A DNA stretch of 14,566 nt, from the NCBI GenBank assembly GCA_018065965.1, contig JAGHSH010000060.1:1-14566 (forward strand). The letters run 5' to 3'. How positions within the stretch are numbered: position 1 is the stretch's first letter; each line of letters opens with the position of its first letter. This stretch comes from Candidatus Apopatocola equi (GTDB lineage: Bacteria > Bacillota > Clostridia > Oscillospirales > Oscillospiraceae). Under the pieces are notes generated by a model that was not told the DNA's origin, searched no databases, and was given only the letters and a program-made list of their open reading frames with translations. This document shows, one piece after another, positions 1 through 7,582 of the stretch. Position numbers and translations under genes: made by a program.

Positions 1-57
1 ATGTCAGCAGCAGCGTGTTTTCCCCCCCACTCGGTGGGGACTGTAAAGCCCGTCCCC

Positions 58-99
58 GTTCATTGCGAGGAGCGAAACGACGTGGCGATCCGCATCCCT
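58..99. repeat. Dispersed palindromic-type repeat unit (ATTGCGAGGAGCGAAACGACG class)
   Basis: The intergenic stretch contains the core CATTGCGAGGAGCGAAACGA followed by CGTGGCGATCCGC. This closely matches a short repeat that recurs in intergenic DNA of many bacteria and is often mis-annotated as peptides containing LRGAKRRGDP; that peptide is encoded here on the plus strand. A small hairpin (CCCCAC-TCG-GTGGGG, 25-39) lies just upstream and may belong to the same unit. Family membership is from memory of the motif; other copies in this genome cannot be seen in the window. Confidence 0.6.
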
Positions 100-182
100 G
101 CCGCACGTTTTCTTTTCTTTCTTCCACCGCCAGTCGCGGCACCATGCTGCAGCGATGCTCACAGGGGAACGCCGCAGCGCAT

Positions 183-226
183 AAAAAGAGCAGCCCCGCA
201 GCAGATGCTGCGGGGCTGCTCTTTTT
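183..226 (-). terminator. Strong intrinsic terminator, near-perfect stem, probably bidirectional
   Basis: GAGCAGCCCCGCAGCA (188-203) pairs with TGCTGCGGGGCTGCTC (206-221), a 16-base inverted repeat whose last pairs open into the loop. It is flanked by AAAAA (183-187) and TTTTT (222-226), so it can terminate transcription from either side. The T run overlaps the TAA stop codon (225-227) of the small minus-strand gene, so it ends that transcript and probably any convergent transcript from the left. Confidence 0.9.
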
Positions 227-440
227 ACACGAAGAGACCTCTGTCCTCCAGAGTCTCCTCCAGTTCATCCTCGTCCATCTCCGTTTCCAGAGAGATGCGT
301 CTGGCCTTCATATCGACCTCCACGGCTTCAATGCCCTCCTCCCGGCTCAGATCGTCCCGGAGGTAGGCATCGCACTCATGGCAGTTGACCTTTGCGGCAC
401 AGGACTGACATTTCATATAGGTAACGCTAAGCTCACGCAC
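225..440 (-). CDS. Small HMA-like cysteine-rich protein (71 aa)
   Basis: The protein begins MRELSVTYMKCQSC. It carries CxxC at residues 11-14 and a second CxxC at 20-23, then a region resembling the rest of a heavy-metal-associated ferredoxin-like fold (a GIEAVEVD strand, RRISLE, then an acidic helix and RGLFV). The first CxxC after Met is typical of HMA metal-binding loops; the second pair is an addition that could make a four-Cys (zinc-like) site. The start is GTG at 440, preceded by GAGGG at 8 nt; the internal ATG (416) has no Shine-Dalgarno. The gene lies downstream of secG on the same strand with a 96-nt gap and ends in a strong terminator. Metal handling is inference from the fold pattern; the partner is unknown. 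Confidence 0.7.
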   Translation of the reverse strand: MRELSVTYMKCQSCAAKVNCHECDAYLRDDLSREEGIEAVEVDMKARRISLETEMDEDELEETLEDRGLFV

Positions 441-536
441 AGCTCATTCCCTCACGCTGCCAGCATCGGCGCACATGTTCTTTCCGTTTTCCGATCCGCT
501 CAGAACACGGCAACGGAAGCGAACGGGGAGAAAGTC

Positions 537-767
537 TCAGATCAGGCTCAGCGTCAGGGAGAGGGCGGCAAACACCAGCGCGACCCACTTGGTAGCCTTG
601 GCCAGCTTGGCGTCGAGGGTCTTAGCCTGCGTCTTGGCGGAGAACAGGGACTCGGCAGCACCGCTGACGGCGCCGGAGAGGCCGGCGCTCTTACCGGACT
701 GCAGCAGAACGACGACGATGAGGAACAGGCAGGCGATGATCTGGAGAATGGTGAAAACGGTGACCAT
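537..767 (-). CDS. secG: SecG, preprotein translocase subunit
   Basis: This is a 76-aa membrane protein, normal for SecG. It has two hydrophobic segments (about residues 4-22 and 56-75) joined by a polar loop containing the family hallmark LLQSGKSAGLSGAVSG. SecG associates with SecYE in the cytoplasmic membrane and stimulates SecA-driven protein export. The ATG at 767 is chosen because AAAGGA lies 8 nt upstream; a longer reading from 845 would add 26 residues with no Shine-Dalgarno and would run through the putative promoter. It is probably transcribed from its own promoter (817-845), 88 nt after the cotH-like gene. In many Firmicutes secG precedes rnr and smpB; here smpB is about 9 kb away. 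Confidence 0.93.
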   Translation of the reverse strand: MVTVFTILQIIACLFLIVVVLLQSGKSAGLSGAVSGAAESLFSAKTQAKTLDAKLAKATKWVALVFAALSLTLSLI

Positions 768-816
768 AACAGGTGTCCTTTCTATGATAAAGTGTTTGTT
801 CCCAAAGGTACGAAAT

Positions 817-845
817 ATATTACCACAGTGCCGCGGAAAAAGCAA
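817..845 (-). promoter_or_regulatory. Candidate sigma-A promoter for secG
   Basis: On the minus strand TTGCTT (840-845) and TAATAT (817-822) are separated by exactly 17 nt, and TG one base before the -10 gives an extended -10. The start would fall near 811, leaving a leader of about 43 nt before the secG ATG. It lies directly after the stop of the upstream CotH-like gene. Assigned by consensus match only. Confidence 0.6.
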
Positions 846-854
846 GAAGAAAAT

Positions 855-3215
855 TTACTCCAGCTCTCTGCCTGCAAAATACTGGCTCCGGACGGGTTCG
901 GCATCCAGCGATATCCTCCGGCACAGGCTCTCGAAGCAGCGCTCCTGCCGGTGATCGCCGATGAGGACGCGAAGCTCCTCGACCATTTTCCCGGTATCCG
1001 CCGCTCCCTGAGGCCAACGGGCATATTCCCGCTCCAGCTCACCCTCCAGCTGCGCGGAATACTCATCCAGATAACGCAGCATGGTTTCTTCGCTGAGTCC
1101 CTGCTCATAGAGCCGCGCCATACGGGTGAGCAGGAGCTCCTGAAATTCGCTGAAGCGCATGATCGGCTGGGTGATCAGGCCGAACTGGTTTGCCTCGTCC
1201 ATGGTGGAGTAGAGCCAGTCCAGTTCCGTTTTCCGGAGGCCGAAATCCAGATCGAAAAAGGCATACAGAAATTTGGAATCCCGGTCTGCACGGATGTAGC
1301 GGATATTGCCGGGCAGATCGTAATTGTAGAAGTAGCTCTCGAGAATCAGCCAGTCCGCAAGACTTTCCAGATCTATGACCTCCGCCACCCGATCGTAGAT
1401 TTCCTGATTCCAGTGGCGATTAAAGCTGAGCGTGTTGAAGAGCTCGACCAGCTGCGGCTCGTAGCCGGGGCGGACTTTACTGCGCACGATCTGTACCGCG
1501 TCCTCGGTGCTGCCCAGATGGTCGGCGGCGTAGGCCCTGGAATAGGCCTCGCGGAGGGAGTAGATGCCCCAGTACTGTCCGTTGATGTAGACAACGCAGT
1601 AGCGGTTCCGCAGGCACAGCACCTTCGCGCCTGTTTCAATAGCTGTGCTCTGGCAGATGCTGTCGCGGAGGAGCGAATTGTCCTCCATATAGCCGCTGCG
1701 GAGGGTGAGGGAGTGATATCTCTCCACGCCGTCGCCGAAGAGATCGTAATGGACATCGCCCCCATAGGCTCCCCGGAAGGTGAGCTTCAGGGACTTTTTT
1801 TCCCGGCTTTTCCGTGTGCTGGCGCCGTGAAGGGAGATGGTGGACTGGGCATGGAAGCCGCCTTCCCCTTCAAAATAGGACACGTCCGTCAGCAGTTCCG
1901 GCTCAATGGTGTTGGCTTCCAGATAGTAAATGCCCGGCCAGCTGGGGGTAGCGGGCGAGAAAAAGCCCTGCTCCGGCAGGATCAGACTGACTACCGGCAG
2001 ACTGTGACCCTCGTTGAGTATGTAGGAGAACCCGGAGATCGCTCCGGGGCACTTTCCGCTTTCGTAGCAGCGGGCACGCAGTACAGAGGTTTCGCGGAGG
2101 ATGAGGGGAGAGGTGTAAAGACTGCTCTCCTCGGTGGGCTCGGAGCCGTCCAGCGTGTAGCGGATACTGCCCTGACCGCTCAGAGCCACGCAAAGGCTGA
2201 CCACATTCTCGTAGCAGCCCTCCGGCGTGTCAACACAGACAGGGGAAGATATCTCCCCGAAGCCTTCTCCGTTGGGAGAGAGCGGGGTGGGTTCGGGGAA
2301 GTAGACCCAAGCCGAACCGCTGCGGCCGTAGCTGCCTCCTATGGGCACGTCATGGAGGGAACAGTAGTCGATCAGCGTACCGTCTCTGCCGCGCAGGTAG
2401 AGTGCGTCCCGCAGACCGCTGAGAGAGATGGGATGAATGGGGTACTGGGAGGGAGGCATATCCGAGCCGGTGCAGAGGAGCAAAAGGTATTCTCCGCTGT
2501 TGAGAGTCATCTCAGGGAGCGTGGGCGCCCCTTCCGCATCCCGTTTATCCGAAAGCGTATAGTCAGAGAGAAGAACCGGCTCGGAGCCGCCGTTATAGAG
2601 TTCGACCCAGTCATAATACTCATTGGCAATGCCGTAAAAGGAGAAATTGAAGGGCGTACACTCGCTGATCCGCAGCCCCTCCGGGAGATCCCGCATGGGT
2701 GAAGAGACATCGCTGACGGAATAGCTGCCGTCGCTCTGCCGGACATAAGCCTGATCCTCGTCCAGAGCCGGATATTCCAGCGACCAGAACGTCCGTCCCT
2801 TCGCATCGGAAAAAACGACCTGCTCCCCGCTGCTCTTCAGCGCAAAATCAGTGTGAAGGCCTCTGTTCCATCCGTCACATTCCACGGTCAGCGTCTCTCC
2901 GGGCTCCAGCGTCACATCCGGCAGGGCGTAGCGCAGTTTTCCCTCCTTTTGAGAGAGATGGTACCCGCCGAGCTTCTCCGCTGCGGAGCCGTCGTTGCGC
3001 AAAACGATGTAATCGGGAAAAAGGCCGCTCTCCCCCCGGTAGGCAGTGCGGTTGTCAGCCACCAGAGAAGAGAGAACCACCGCCGTAACGGGAGCCGGTT
3101 CCTCTGCAGGCTCCGCGGGGGGAGCGGGAGTGGCGGGGGGAAGCGTCTCCTGCCGCGTACAGCCGGAGAGAAGCAGAAGTATGAAGAGGGTGATGAGGAA
3201 GCGTTTTTTCATCAT
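855..3215 (-). CDS. CotH-kinase family lipoprotein with lamin-tail-like and chitobiase-like domains
   Basis: This 786-aa exported protein starts MMKKRFLITL and has the lipobox LSGC, with Cys19 as the lipidation site. A Pro/Ala/Glu-rich linker (about 22-45) is followed by a first lamin-tail-like domain (45-150), a second (180-310; core ISECTPFNF and YYDWVELYN), a chitobiase/Fn3-associated module (330-395; IRYTLDGSEPT) and a CotH kinase domain (about 405-665). In the last are visible SLHGASTRKSREKKSLKL, LRSGYMEDNSLLRD, YINGQYWGIYSLRE and FFDLDFGL, which match conserved CotH positions. CotH proteins are atypical protein kinases first known from spore coats; lipid-anchored versions with LTD modules are probably cell-surface proteins. 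ATG 3215 has AGGAG at 6 nt; ATG 3212 is equally possible. It follows potD by 57 nt and may be read with that operon. The substrate is unknown. Confidence 0.85.
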   Translation of the reverse strand: MMKKRFLITLFILLLLSGCTRQETLPPATPAPPAEPAEEPAPVTAVVLSSLVADNRTAYRGESGLFPDYIVLRNDGSAAEKLGGYHLSQKEGKLRYALPDVTLEPGETLTVECDGWNRGLHTDFALKSSGEQVVFSDAKGRTFWSLEYPALDEDQAYVRQSDGSYSVSDVSSPMRDLPEGLRISECTPFNFSFYGIANEYYDWVELYNGGSEPVLLSDYTLSDKRDAEGAPTLPEMTLNSGEYLLLLCTGSDMPPSQYPIHPISLSGLRDALYLRGRDGTLIDYCSLHDVPIGGSYGRSGSAWVYFPEPTPLSPNGEGFGEISSPVCVDTPEGCYENVVSLCVALSGQGSIRYTLDGSEPTEESSLYTSPLILRETSVLRARCYESGKCPGAISGFSYILNEGHSLPVVSLILPEQGFFSPATPSWPGIYYLEANTIEPELLTDVSYFEGEGGFHAQSTISLHGASTRKSREKKSLKLTFRGAYGGDVHYDLFGDGVERYHSLTLRSGYMEDNSLLRDSICQSTAIETGAKVLCLRNRYCVVYINGQYWGIYSLREAYSRAYAADHLGSTEDAVQIVRSKVRPGYEPQLVELFNTLSFNRHWNQEIYDRVAEVIDLESLADWLILESYFYNYDLPGNIRYIRADRDSKFLYAFFDLDFGLRKTELDWLYSTMDEANQFGLITQPIMRFSEFQELLLTRMARLYEQGLSEETMLRYLDEYSAQLEGELEREYARWPQGAADTGKMVEELRVLIGDHRQERCFESLCRRISLDAEPVRSQYFAGRELE

Positions 3216-3272
3216 GGTGGTCTCCTGCGAAAACAGATAGACGGGCTGCACCCTGCCGCCCGGGAAACGGGA

Positions 3273-4388
3273 TCAGCCGATCTTGATGCTCTCCCAGAGA
3301 GTGTTGATATAGTCCAGGGTGGCGGCATCCAGATTCCGGTACGCATAGGCGTTGTAGTCGGCAGCAAAGTCGCCGCTCTCGGGATAGAGGATCTCCATGA
3401 CCTCCTCGCCCATTTCCTCCCGGTAATCCTCGCTCTCGAAAACGACACGGTTGGGGCTGGCGTAGTAGGTGTATTCAGCGTTGGCAATGGCAGGCTCCTC
3501 GGAAAGCATATAGTCGATGAAGCGCTCGGCCAGCTCCTTGTTCTGGGCGCAGGAGGGAATGCACATGGCGTCGATATAGGCGTTGGTGGGCTCCGGGTAG
3601 TAGAAACGCAGATCCACGTCCTCCGCCTGCGCATCCAGCATGGTGAAGTAATCACCGGCGTAGTAAGCGCCGATAGCGGCCTCGCCGGACTCCATCAGAT
3701 TGTAGATCTCATCCATCACAAGACCGTAGCGCAGGGGCTTCTGAGCCTTCAGCTCCTCGGCGGCCCGATCCCAGTCGGCGCGGTCGGTGGAGTTCACATC
3801 CTGTCCCAGCTTGTAGACGGCGGTGCCGAAGGCGTCGCGGGGGTTATTGAACTGGAGGATGCTGCCGGCGTACTTCTCGTTCCACAGCAGATCCCAGGAA
3901 CCGGCATCGGCCTCATCCACCGCATTGGCGTTGTAGATGATGCCCACCACACCGTAGGTATAGGGCACGGTGTAGGCATTGTCGGGATCGTAGTAAAGAC
4001 CCTTGAAGTCCTCGGAGATGTTCTTGTAGTTGGGGATGTTGTCAAAGTTCAGGGGCAGGAGCATATTCTCCTCCCGGAGCTTGGCGATCATGTAGTCAGA
4101 GGGGACGATCACGTCATAGCTGACCGCACCGGCGGAGAGCTTGGCGTACATATCCTCGCAGGAGGCAAAGGTGTCGTAGTTCACATGAACCTTCACGCCG
4201 TAGGTCTCCTCATACCATTTCTCAAAGCCCGCGACGGTGTCGAAGGAGTCCTCGCTGCCGTCGGAGATGTACTCGCCCCAGTTATAGACATTGAGCGTCA
4301 GCGTTTCGGCCTTGTCGCCGCAGCCGCAGAGCAGCAGCACGGAGCAGAGCAGGGCCGCGCAGAGAATGAGGGAAACGGTTTTCTTCAT
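3273..4388 (-). CDS. potD: Spermidine/putrescine ABC transporter substrate-binding lipoprotein PotD
   Basis: The 371-aa protein has a lipoprotein signal (MKKTVSLILC, with LCGC placing the lipidated Cys at 23) and a periplasmic-binding-protein-like fold. Typical PotD segments are LNVYNWGEYIS near the N-terminus, YDVIVPSDYMIAKL, the hinge motif VPYTYGVVGIIYN, and AYIDAMCIPSCAQN. It captures polyamines outside the membrane and delivers them to PotB/PotC. AGGAGG sits 8 nt upstream of the ATG. It is the last pot gene, 38 nt after potC. A preference for spermidine or putrescine cannot be read from the sequence by eye. Confidence 0.93.
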   Translation of the reverse strand: MKKTVSLILCAALLCSVLLLCGCGDKAETLTLNVYNWGEYISDGSEDSFDTVAGFEKWYEETYGVKVHVNYDTFASCEDMYAKLSAGAVSYDVIVPSDYMIAKLREENMLLPLNFDNIPNYKNISEDFKGLYYDPDNAYTVPYTYGVVGIIYNANAVDEADAGSWDLLWNEKYAGSILQFNNPRDAFGTAVYKLGQDVNSTDRADWDRAAEELKAQKPLRYGLVMDEIYNLMESGEAAIGAYYAGDYFTMLDAQAEDVDLRFYYPEPTNAYIDAMCIPSCAQNKELAERFIDYMLSEEPAIANAEYTYYASPNRVVFESEDYREEMGEEVMEILYPESGDFAADYNAYAYRNLDAATLDYINTLWESIKIG

Positions 4389-4426
4389 GGGTGGTTCCTC
4401 CTGTTTATATCAGTTTTGGTATGGAC

Positions 4427-5218
4427 TTACTTTTCTTCCCCTTTTCGCTCCGCCACGTTGCTGAGGATCAGCAGGAAGAGAATGGCGAAGAAGATGAGGG
4501 TGGCGAGCGCGTACATTTTGGGGGTCACGGTTTTCTTGGTCATGCCGTAAATGCGGATCGGCAGCGTCTGGAAGCCGTTGCCCGCGGTGAAATAGGAAAT
4601 CACGAAGTCATCCAGCGAAAGGGTGAAGGCCATGATCGCGCCGGTGAGGATACCGGGCAGGATCTCGGGCAGCTCCACCAGGAAGAAGGCGCGCAGAGGC
4701 GTGCAGCCCAGATCCCGGGCCGCCTCGGAGAGGGAGGGGTCCATCTGCTCCAGCTTGGGGATGACCTGCAGGATCACATAGGGCAGGCAGAAGGTAATGT
4801 GGGCAATGAGCATGGTGGCGAAGCTCAGAGAGGTGGCCGAGCCGAAGATCCGCCCCACAAACACGAACATGAGCATCAGAGAAATGCCGGTGATGATATC
4901 CGGGTTCACCATGGGGATGTTGGTCACGGTGTCGACCGCCTTGCGCATACGCCGGCTGCGGAGCTTCATCATACCCACGGCGGCAGCCGTGCCCATGAGG
5001 GTGGAGATACCGGAGGCGGAGGCTGCCAGCACCAGCGTGTTCTTCACGCTCTTGAGCGTTTCCCGATCCCGGAAAAGCTCCCGGTACCACTTCAGGGAGA
5101 AGCCGGAGAACACCGAAAGGCTCTTGGCCTCGTTAAAGGAAAAGATGAGCATGATGACGATGGGCGCAAAGAGGAAAACAAACGCCAGTGTCATATAGAT
5201 CTTGGAGGCAGTTTTCAT
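4427..5218 (-). CDS. potC: Spermidine/putrescine ABC transporter permease PotC
   Basis: The 263-aa membrane protein has about six transmembrane segments, beginning with IYMTLAFVFLFAPIVIMLIFSF. The cytoplasmic EAA loop that contacts the ATPase is visible as EAARDLGCTPLRAFFLVELP followed by LPGILTG. It forms the translocation channel with PotB. It starts 4 nt after the potB stop with AAGGAG upstream, consistent with translational coupling. It has the usual length for PotC. Confidence 0.93.
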   Translation of the reverse strand: MKTASKIYMTLAFVFLFAPIVIMLIFSFNEAKSLSVFSGFSLKWYRELFRDRETLKSVKNTLVLAASASGISTLMGTAAAVGMMKLRSRRMRKAVDTVTNIPMVNPDIITGISLMLMFVFVGRIFGSATSLSFATMLIAHITFCLPYVILQVIPKLEQMDPSLSEAARDLGCTPLRAFFLVELPEILPGILTGAIMAFTLSLDDFVISYFTAGNGFQTLPIRIYGMTKKTVTPKMYALATLIFFAILFLLILSNVAERKGEEK

Positions 5219-5222
5219 ACTC

Positions 5223-6095
5223 TCAGCTCCTTCCCGTGGCTTTTCTGTCGGCCAGCGCCCGCAGGAGCGCCATGGCTGTCAGCAGCGCGATCATCATGAT
5301 AAAGGCGATGGCGGCGGCAAAGTGCAGGTTGTTGGCCACATACTGTCCCTCAATGGCGTCGCCGATGAGGAAGAACTTGCCGCTGCCCAGCTTCTGGGAA
5401 ATATAGAACGTGCTCACAGAGGGGATGAGCACCATGGTCACCCCGGAGAGCACGCCGGGCAGACTCAGGGGCCAGATGACCCGGCGCAGGACGCTCGCGC
5501 CGCTGCAGCCCAGATCCCGGGCGGCCTCGATGAGCTTCACATCCAGCTTTGCCAGCACGGAGTAGATGGGCAGGATCATGTAGGGCAGGTAGTCGTATAC
5601 CATGCCGATGACCACGGCGCCCTCCGTGCCGATGATATGCCAGGGGCGGAGCCCCAGGGCGGTAACGGCGGAATTGAGGATGCCGGTATCCTGCAGGATG
5701 GTCATCCACGCATAGGTGCGGATGAGGAAGTTCATCCACATGGGGATCATGATAACGGTGATCAGACTGCTCTGGAGTCTGCTGTCGCAGCGGGAGATGA
5801 TGTAGGCCACAGGGTAGCCCAGCAGCAGACAGACAAGGGTGCTGATCACGGCGAGCTTCAGAGAGCGGGCAAAGATCAGCAGGTAGGTGCGCACCTCGCT
5901 CACGCTGCCGTCCCCGGCGGTCACTGAAGAGGTAGCCGTGAAGAAGCGGGTGATATTCTCGGTGGTAAAGGCAAAGGAGCTGTCGGTAAAGGCATAGTAG
6001 GCGATGAAGGCCAGAGGCAACACGATAAAGAGGATCGCCCACAGGCCGTAGGGGTAGAGAAGCAGCCGCTGCAGCCGCGTGGCCTTAGTCTTCAT
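5223..6095 (-). CDS. potB: Spermidine/putrescine ABC transporter permease PotB
   Basis: The protein is 290 aa from the preferred start MKTKATRLQR. The first membrane segment is YGLWAILFIVLPLAFIAYYA, followed by five more and the EAA loop EAARDLGCSGASVLRRVIWP with LPGVLSG. It pairs with PotC in the membrane. ATG 6095 overlaps the potA stop by 11 nt. An upstream ATG at 6140 would add a charged 15-residue stretch untypical of the family. The ribosome binding site at 6095 is weak, so its translation probably depends on ribosomes finishing potA. That matters because potA is frameshifted: ribosomes staying in the first frame would stop about 590 nt earlier. Confidence 0.92.
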   Translation of the reverse strand: MKTKATRLQRLLLYPYGLWAILFIVLPLAFIAYYAFTDSSFAFTTENITRFFTATSSVTAGDGSVSEVRTYLLIFARSLKLAVISTLVCLLLGYPVAYIISRCDSRLQSSLITVIMIPMWMNFLIRTYAWMTILQDTGILNSAVTALGLRPWHIIGTEGAVVIGMVYDYLPYMILPIYSVLAKLDVKLIEAARDLGCSGASVLRRVIWPLSLPGVLSGVTMVLIPSVSTFYISQKLGSGKFFLIGDAIEGQYVANNLHFAAAIAFIMMIALLTAMALLRALADRKATGRS

Positions 6096-7211
6096 GCTCC
6101 ACGCTCTCGCTTTCCGCGTCGGAGAGCTCGTCCAGCTCATTGGAGAAGGAGGAGTAATCGCCGAACATGCCGGAATACTTGGACTTCTTCATGATATGGA
6201 TGGCGTCCGGCTCAATATACAGCCCCACCTGCTCGTCCACATCCACGAAATCCGTGGTCTGGATCATCCACTTGAAGCCGTCGATATCCACGATGATCTC
6301 ATAGTGAACGCCCAGGAAGGTCACGGAGGTGACTACGCCCCGGAGCATGCCCTTTTCGGGGGGTACGATGTCCACGTCCTCGGGCCGTACCACCACGTCC
6401 ACGCTCTCGTTGAGGCCGAAGCCCTTGTCCACACAGACGAAGCTCTGCCCGGCAAAGCTCACCAGCTCATCCCGGAGCATTACGCCGTCAAGGATGTTGC
6501 TCTCGCCGATGAAGTCCGCCACAAAGGCGTTGGTGGGCTCGTTGTAGATGTCGATGGGAGTGCCGATCTGCTGGATGCAGCCCTCGCTCATGACCACGAT
6601 GATATCGGACATGCTCAGAGCCTCCTCCTGATCGTGGGTCACGAAGATGAAGGTGATGCCCGTGGCCTTCTGGAGCTTTTTCAGCTCCACCTGCATATCC
6701 TTGCGGAGCTTGAGATCCAGTGCGCCCAGGGGCTCGTCCAGCAGCACCACCCGGGGATGGGAGATAATGCGCGGGCAATGGCCACACGCTGCTGCTGACC
6801 GCCGGAGGGAGTGGTCACGGAGCGCTTGTCAAAGCCGGTGAGCGCCACCAGATCCAGCATCTCGTGAACGCGCCGCTCGATCTCGTCCTTGGGCACCTTC
6901 TTCTCCCGGAGGGGGAAGGCCACGTTGTCAAACACGTTCAGGTGCGGGAAGAGGGCATAGCGCTGAAACACGGTGTTGATGTTGCGCTTGTGGGGCGGCA
7001 CATCGTTGATACGCTCGCCCAGAAAGAGCACATCGCCCGCGTCGGCCTCCTCAAATCCGCCGATGATGAGCAGCATGGTGGTCTTGCCGCAGCCGGAGGG
7101 GCCCAGCAGCGTCAGAAATTCGTTGTCGTACACATCCAGATTGATGGAGTCGAGAACGACCTCCCCGTCAAAGGATTTGGTGATGTTTTTCAGCTCGATG
7201 ATTTTATCCAT
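6085..7211 (-). pseudogene. potA: PotA, polyamine ABC transporter ATPase, interrupted by a one-base frameshift
   Basis: All ABC ATPase motifs are present but in two frames. Frame one, from ATG 7211 (MDKIIELKNITKSF), gives Walker A GPSGCGKTTM, Q-loop NTVFQRYALFPHL and signature SGGQQQRVAIARA, then goes out of frame near 6769 and stops at 6681 after 176 aa. Frame two gives HPRVVLLDEPLGALDLKLRK (Walker B), VTHDQEEAL (H-loop) and a C-terminal TOBE-like region with VVRPEDVDIV, ending at 6085. Restoring one base in the GCCCGCGCATTATC stretch yields ARAIISHPRVVLLDEP and a normal 375-aa PotA. As written, neither half is a working ATPase. Cause: a true mutation or a sequence error; sequence alone cannot decide. 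The upstream region holds a terminator and a structured RNA. Confidence 0.9.
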
Positions 7212-7229
7212 TCCCCGAAAGCTCCCCGC

Positions 7230-7264
7230 AAAAAAATATAGCGCCATGTCCCGTGACATGACGC
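7230..7264 (-). terminator. Intrinsic terminator between the structured RNA and potA (candidate attenuator)
   Basis: On the minus strand GCGTCATGTC (7264-7255), loop ACGG and GACATGGCGC (7250-7241) form a 10-bp stem with one U.G pair. The RNA then reads UAUAUUUUUUU (7240-7230). On the plus strand the wobble would be an A.C mismatch and the tract would be A-rich, so the signal belongs to the minus strand. It ends only 18 nt before the potA ATG, leaving no room for another promoter. Expression of potABCD from upstream therefore requires read-through or antitermination. Confidence 0.85.
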
Positions 7265-7576
7265 CTGCAAGGAAACTCCGCAGAAGGATCCCGGAGCTTC
7301 CACTGGTTTTTAGAGTCGTTTTAGCAAGAACTTAACCTACTCTTATTGACCATTTCACAAGTTTGATGCCGCTGGGCATTGGTTATAAGGTACCAACTTA
7401 TAAAACTTGAGCTTTGAACTCAATCAATAAGGCAGCACTTCGGCTGCCAGCCGCATCACGCGGCGGTTTCGGCATTCGACCCGGCTGTCCGTGTGGCCTC
7501 AGCCTCCCGCAGCAGCGGAGAGGCGGTCAAAATAGATCTTGCTTTGGAGGACTTGCGTCCGACTCCAATTCAGATT
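7230..7576 (-). ncRNA. Candidate structured RNA / riboswitch-like leader upstream of potA
   Basis: Nested complementary segments on the minus strand are: 7568-7560 with 7318-7310 (TTGGAGTCG/CGACTCTAA, 9 bp); 7543-7537 with 7329-7323 (AGCAAGA/TCTTGCT, 7 bp); 7530-7525 with 7337-7332 (TTGACC/GGTTAA, 6 bp); and 7431-7424 with 7349-7342 (CTTATTGA/TCAATAAG, 8 bp). Inside are hairpins at 7524-7502, 7464-7450, 7448-7431, 7423-7407, 7403-7383 and 7379-7366. After the closing stem come a 10-bp hairpin (7301-7292/7280-7271) and the terminator. Four stems contain G.U pairs that would be A.C on the plus strand, which fixes the strand. A promoter lies just upstream. No Rfam family could be named: RNase P, SRP, tmRNA, 6S, T-box and ykkC consensus sequences were not seen. 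The transcript start is inferred from the -10 box. Confidence 0.75.
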
Positions 7577-7582
7577 CGGTGT

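Noticed and set aside
15..2702. Very long plus-strand open frame (895 codons) opposite secG and the CotH-like gene
   Set aside because: It has no ribosome binding site or recognisable domain and lies antisense to clear coding sequence. Long antisense frames are expected in GC-rich genes with this codon use.
2853..4550. 565-codon plus-strand frame opposite potD and the cotH 5' end
   Set aside because: It is a shadow of the real minus-strand genes, with low-complexity Gly/Val/His-rich translation and no start signal.
6755..6785. Programmed -1 frameshift in potA
   Set aside because: There is no slippery heptamer or downstream structure of the usual kind, and ABC ATPases are not known to need one here. 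A one-base loss is simpler.
7310..7568. Cobalamin riboswitch, T-box, RNase P, SRP or 6S RNA
   Set aside because: AGCCGGGTCGAATGCCG slightly resembles a B12 box and TTGGTACC a T-box fragment, but the surrounding conserved elements of these families were not seen. GAGGAAAGTCC (RNase P) and the GGAAGGAAGCAGCC-type SRP loop are absent.
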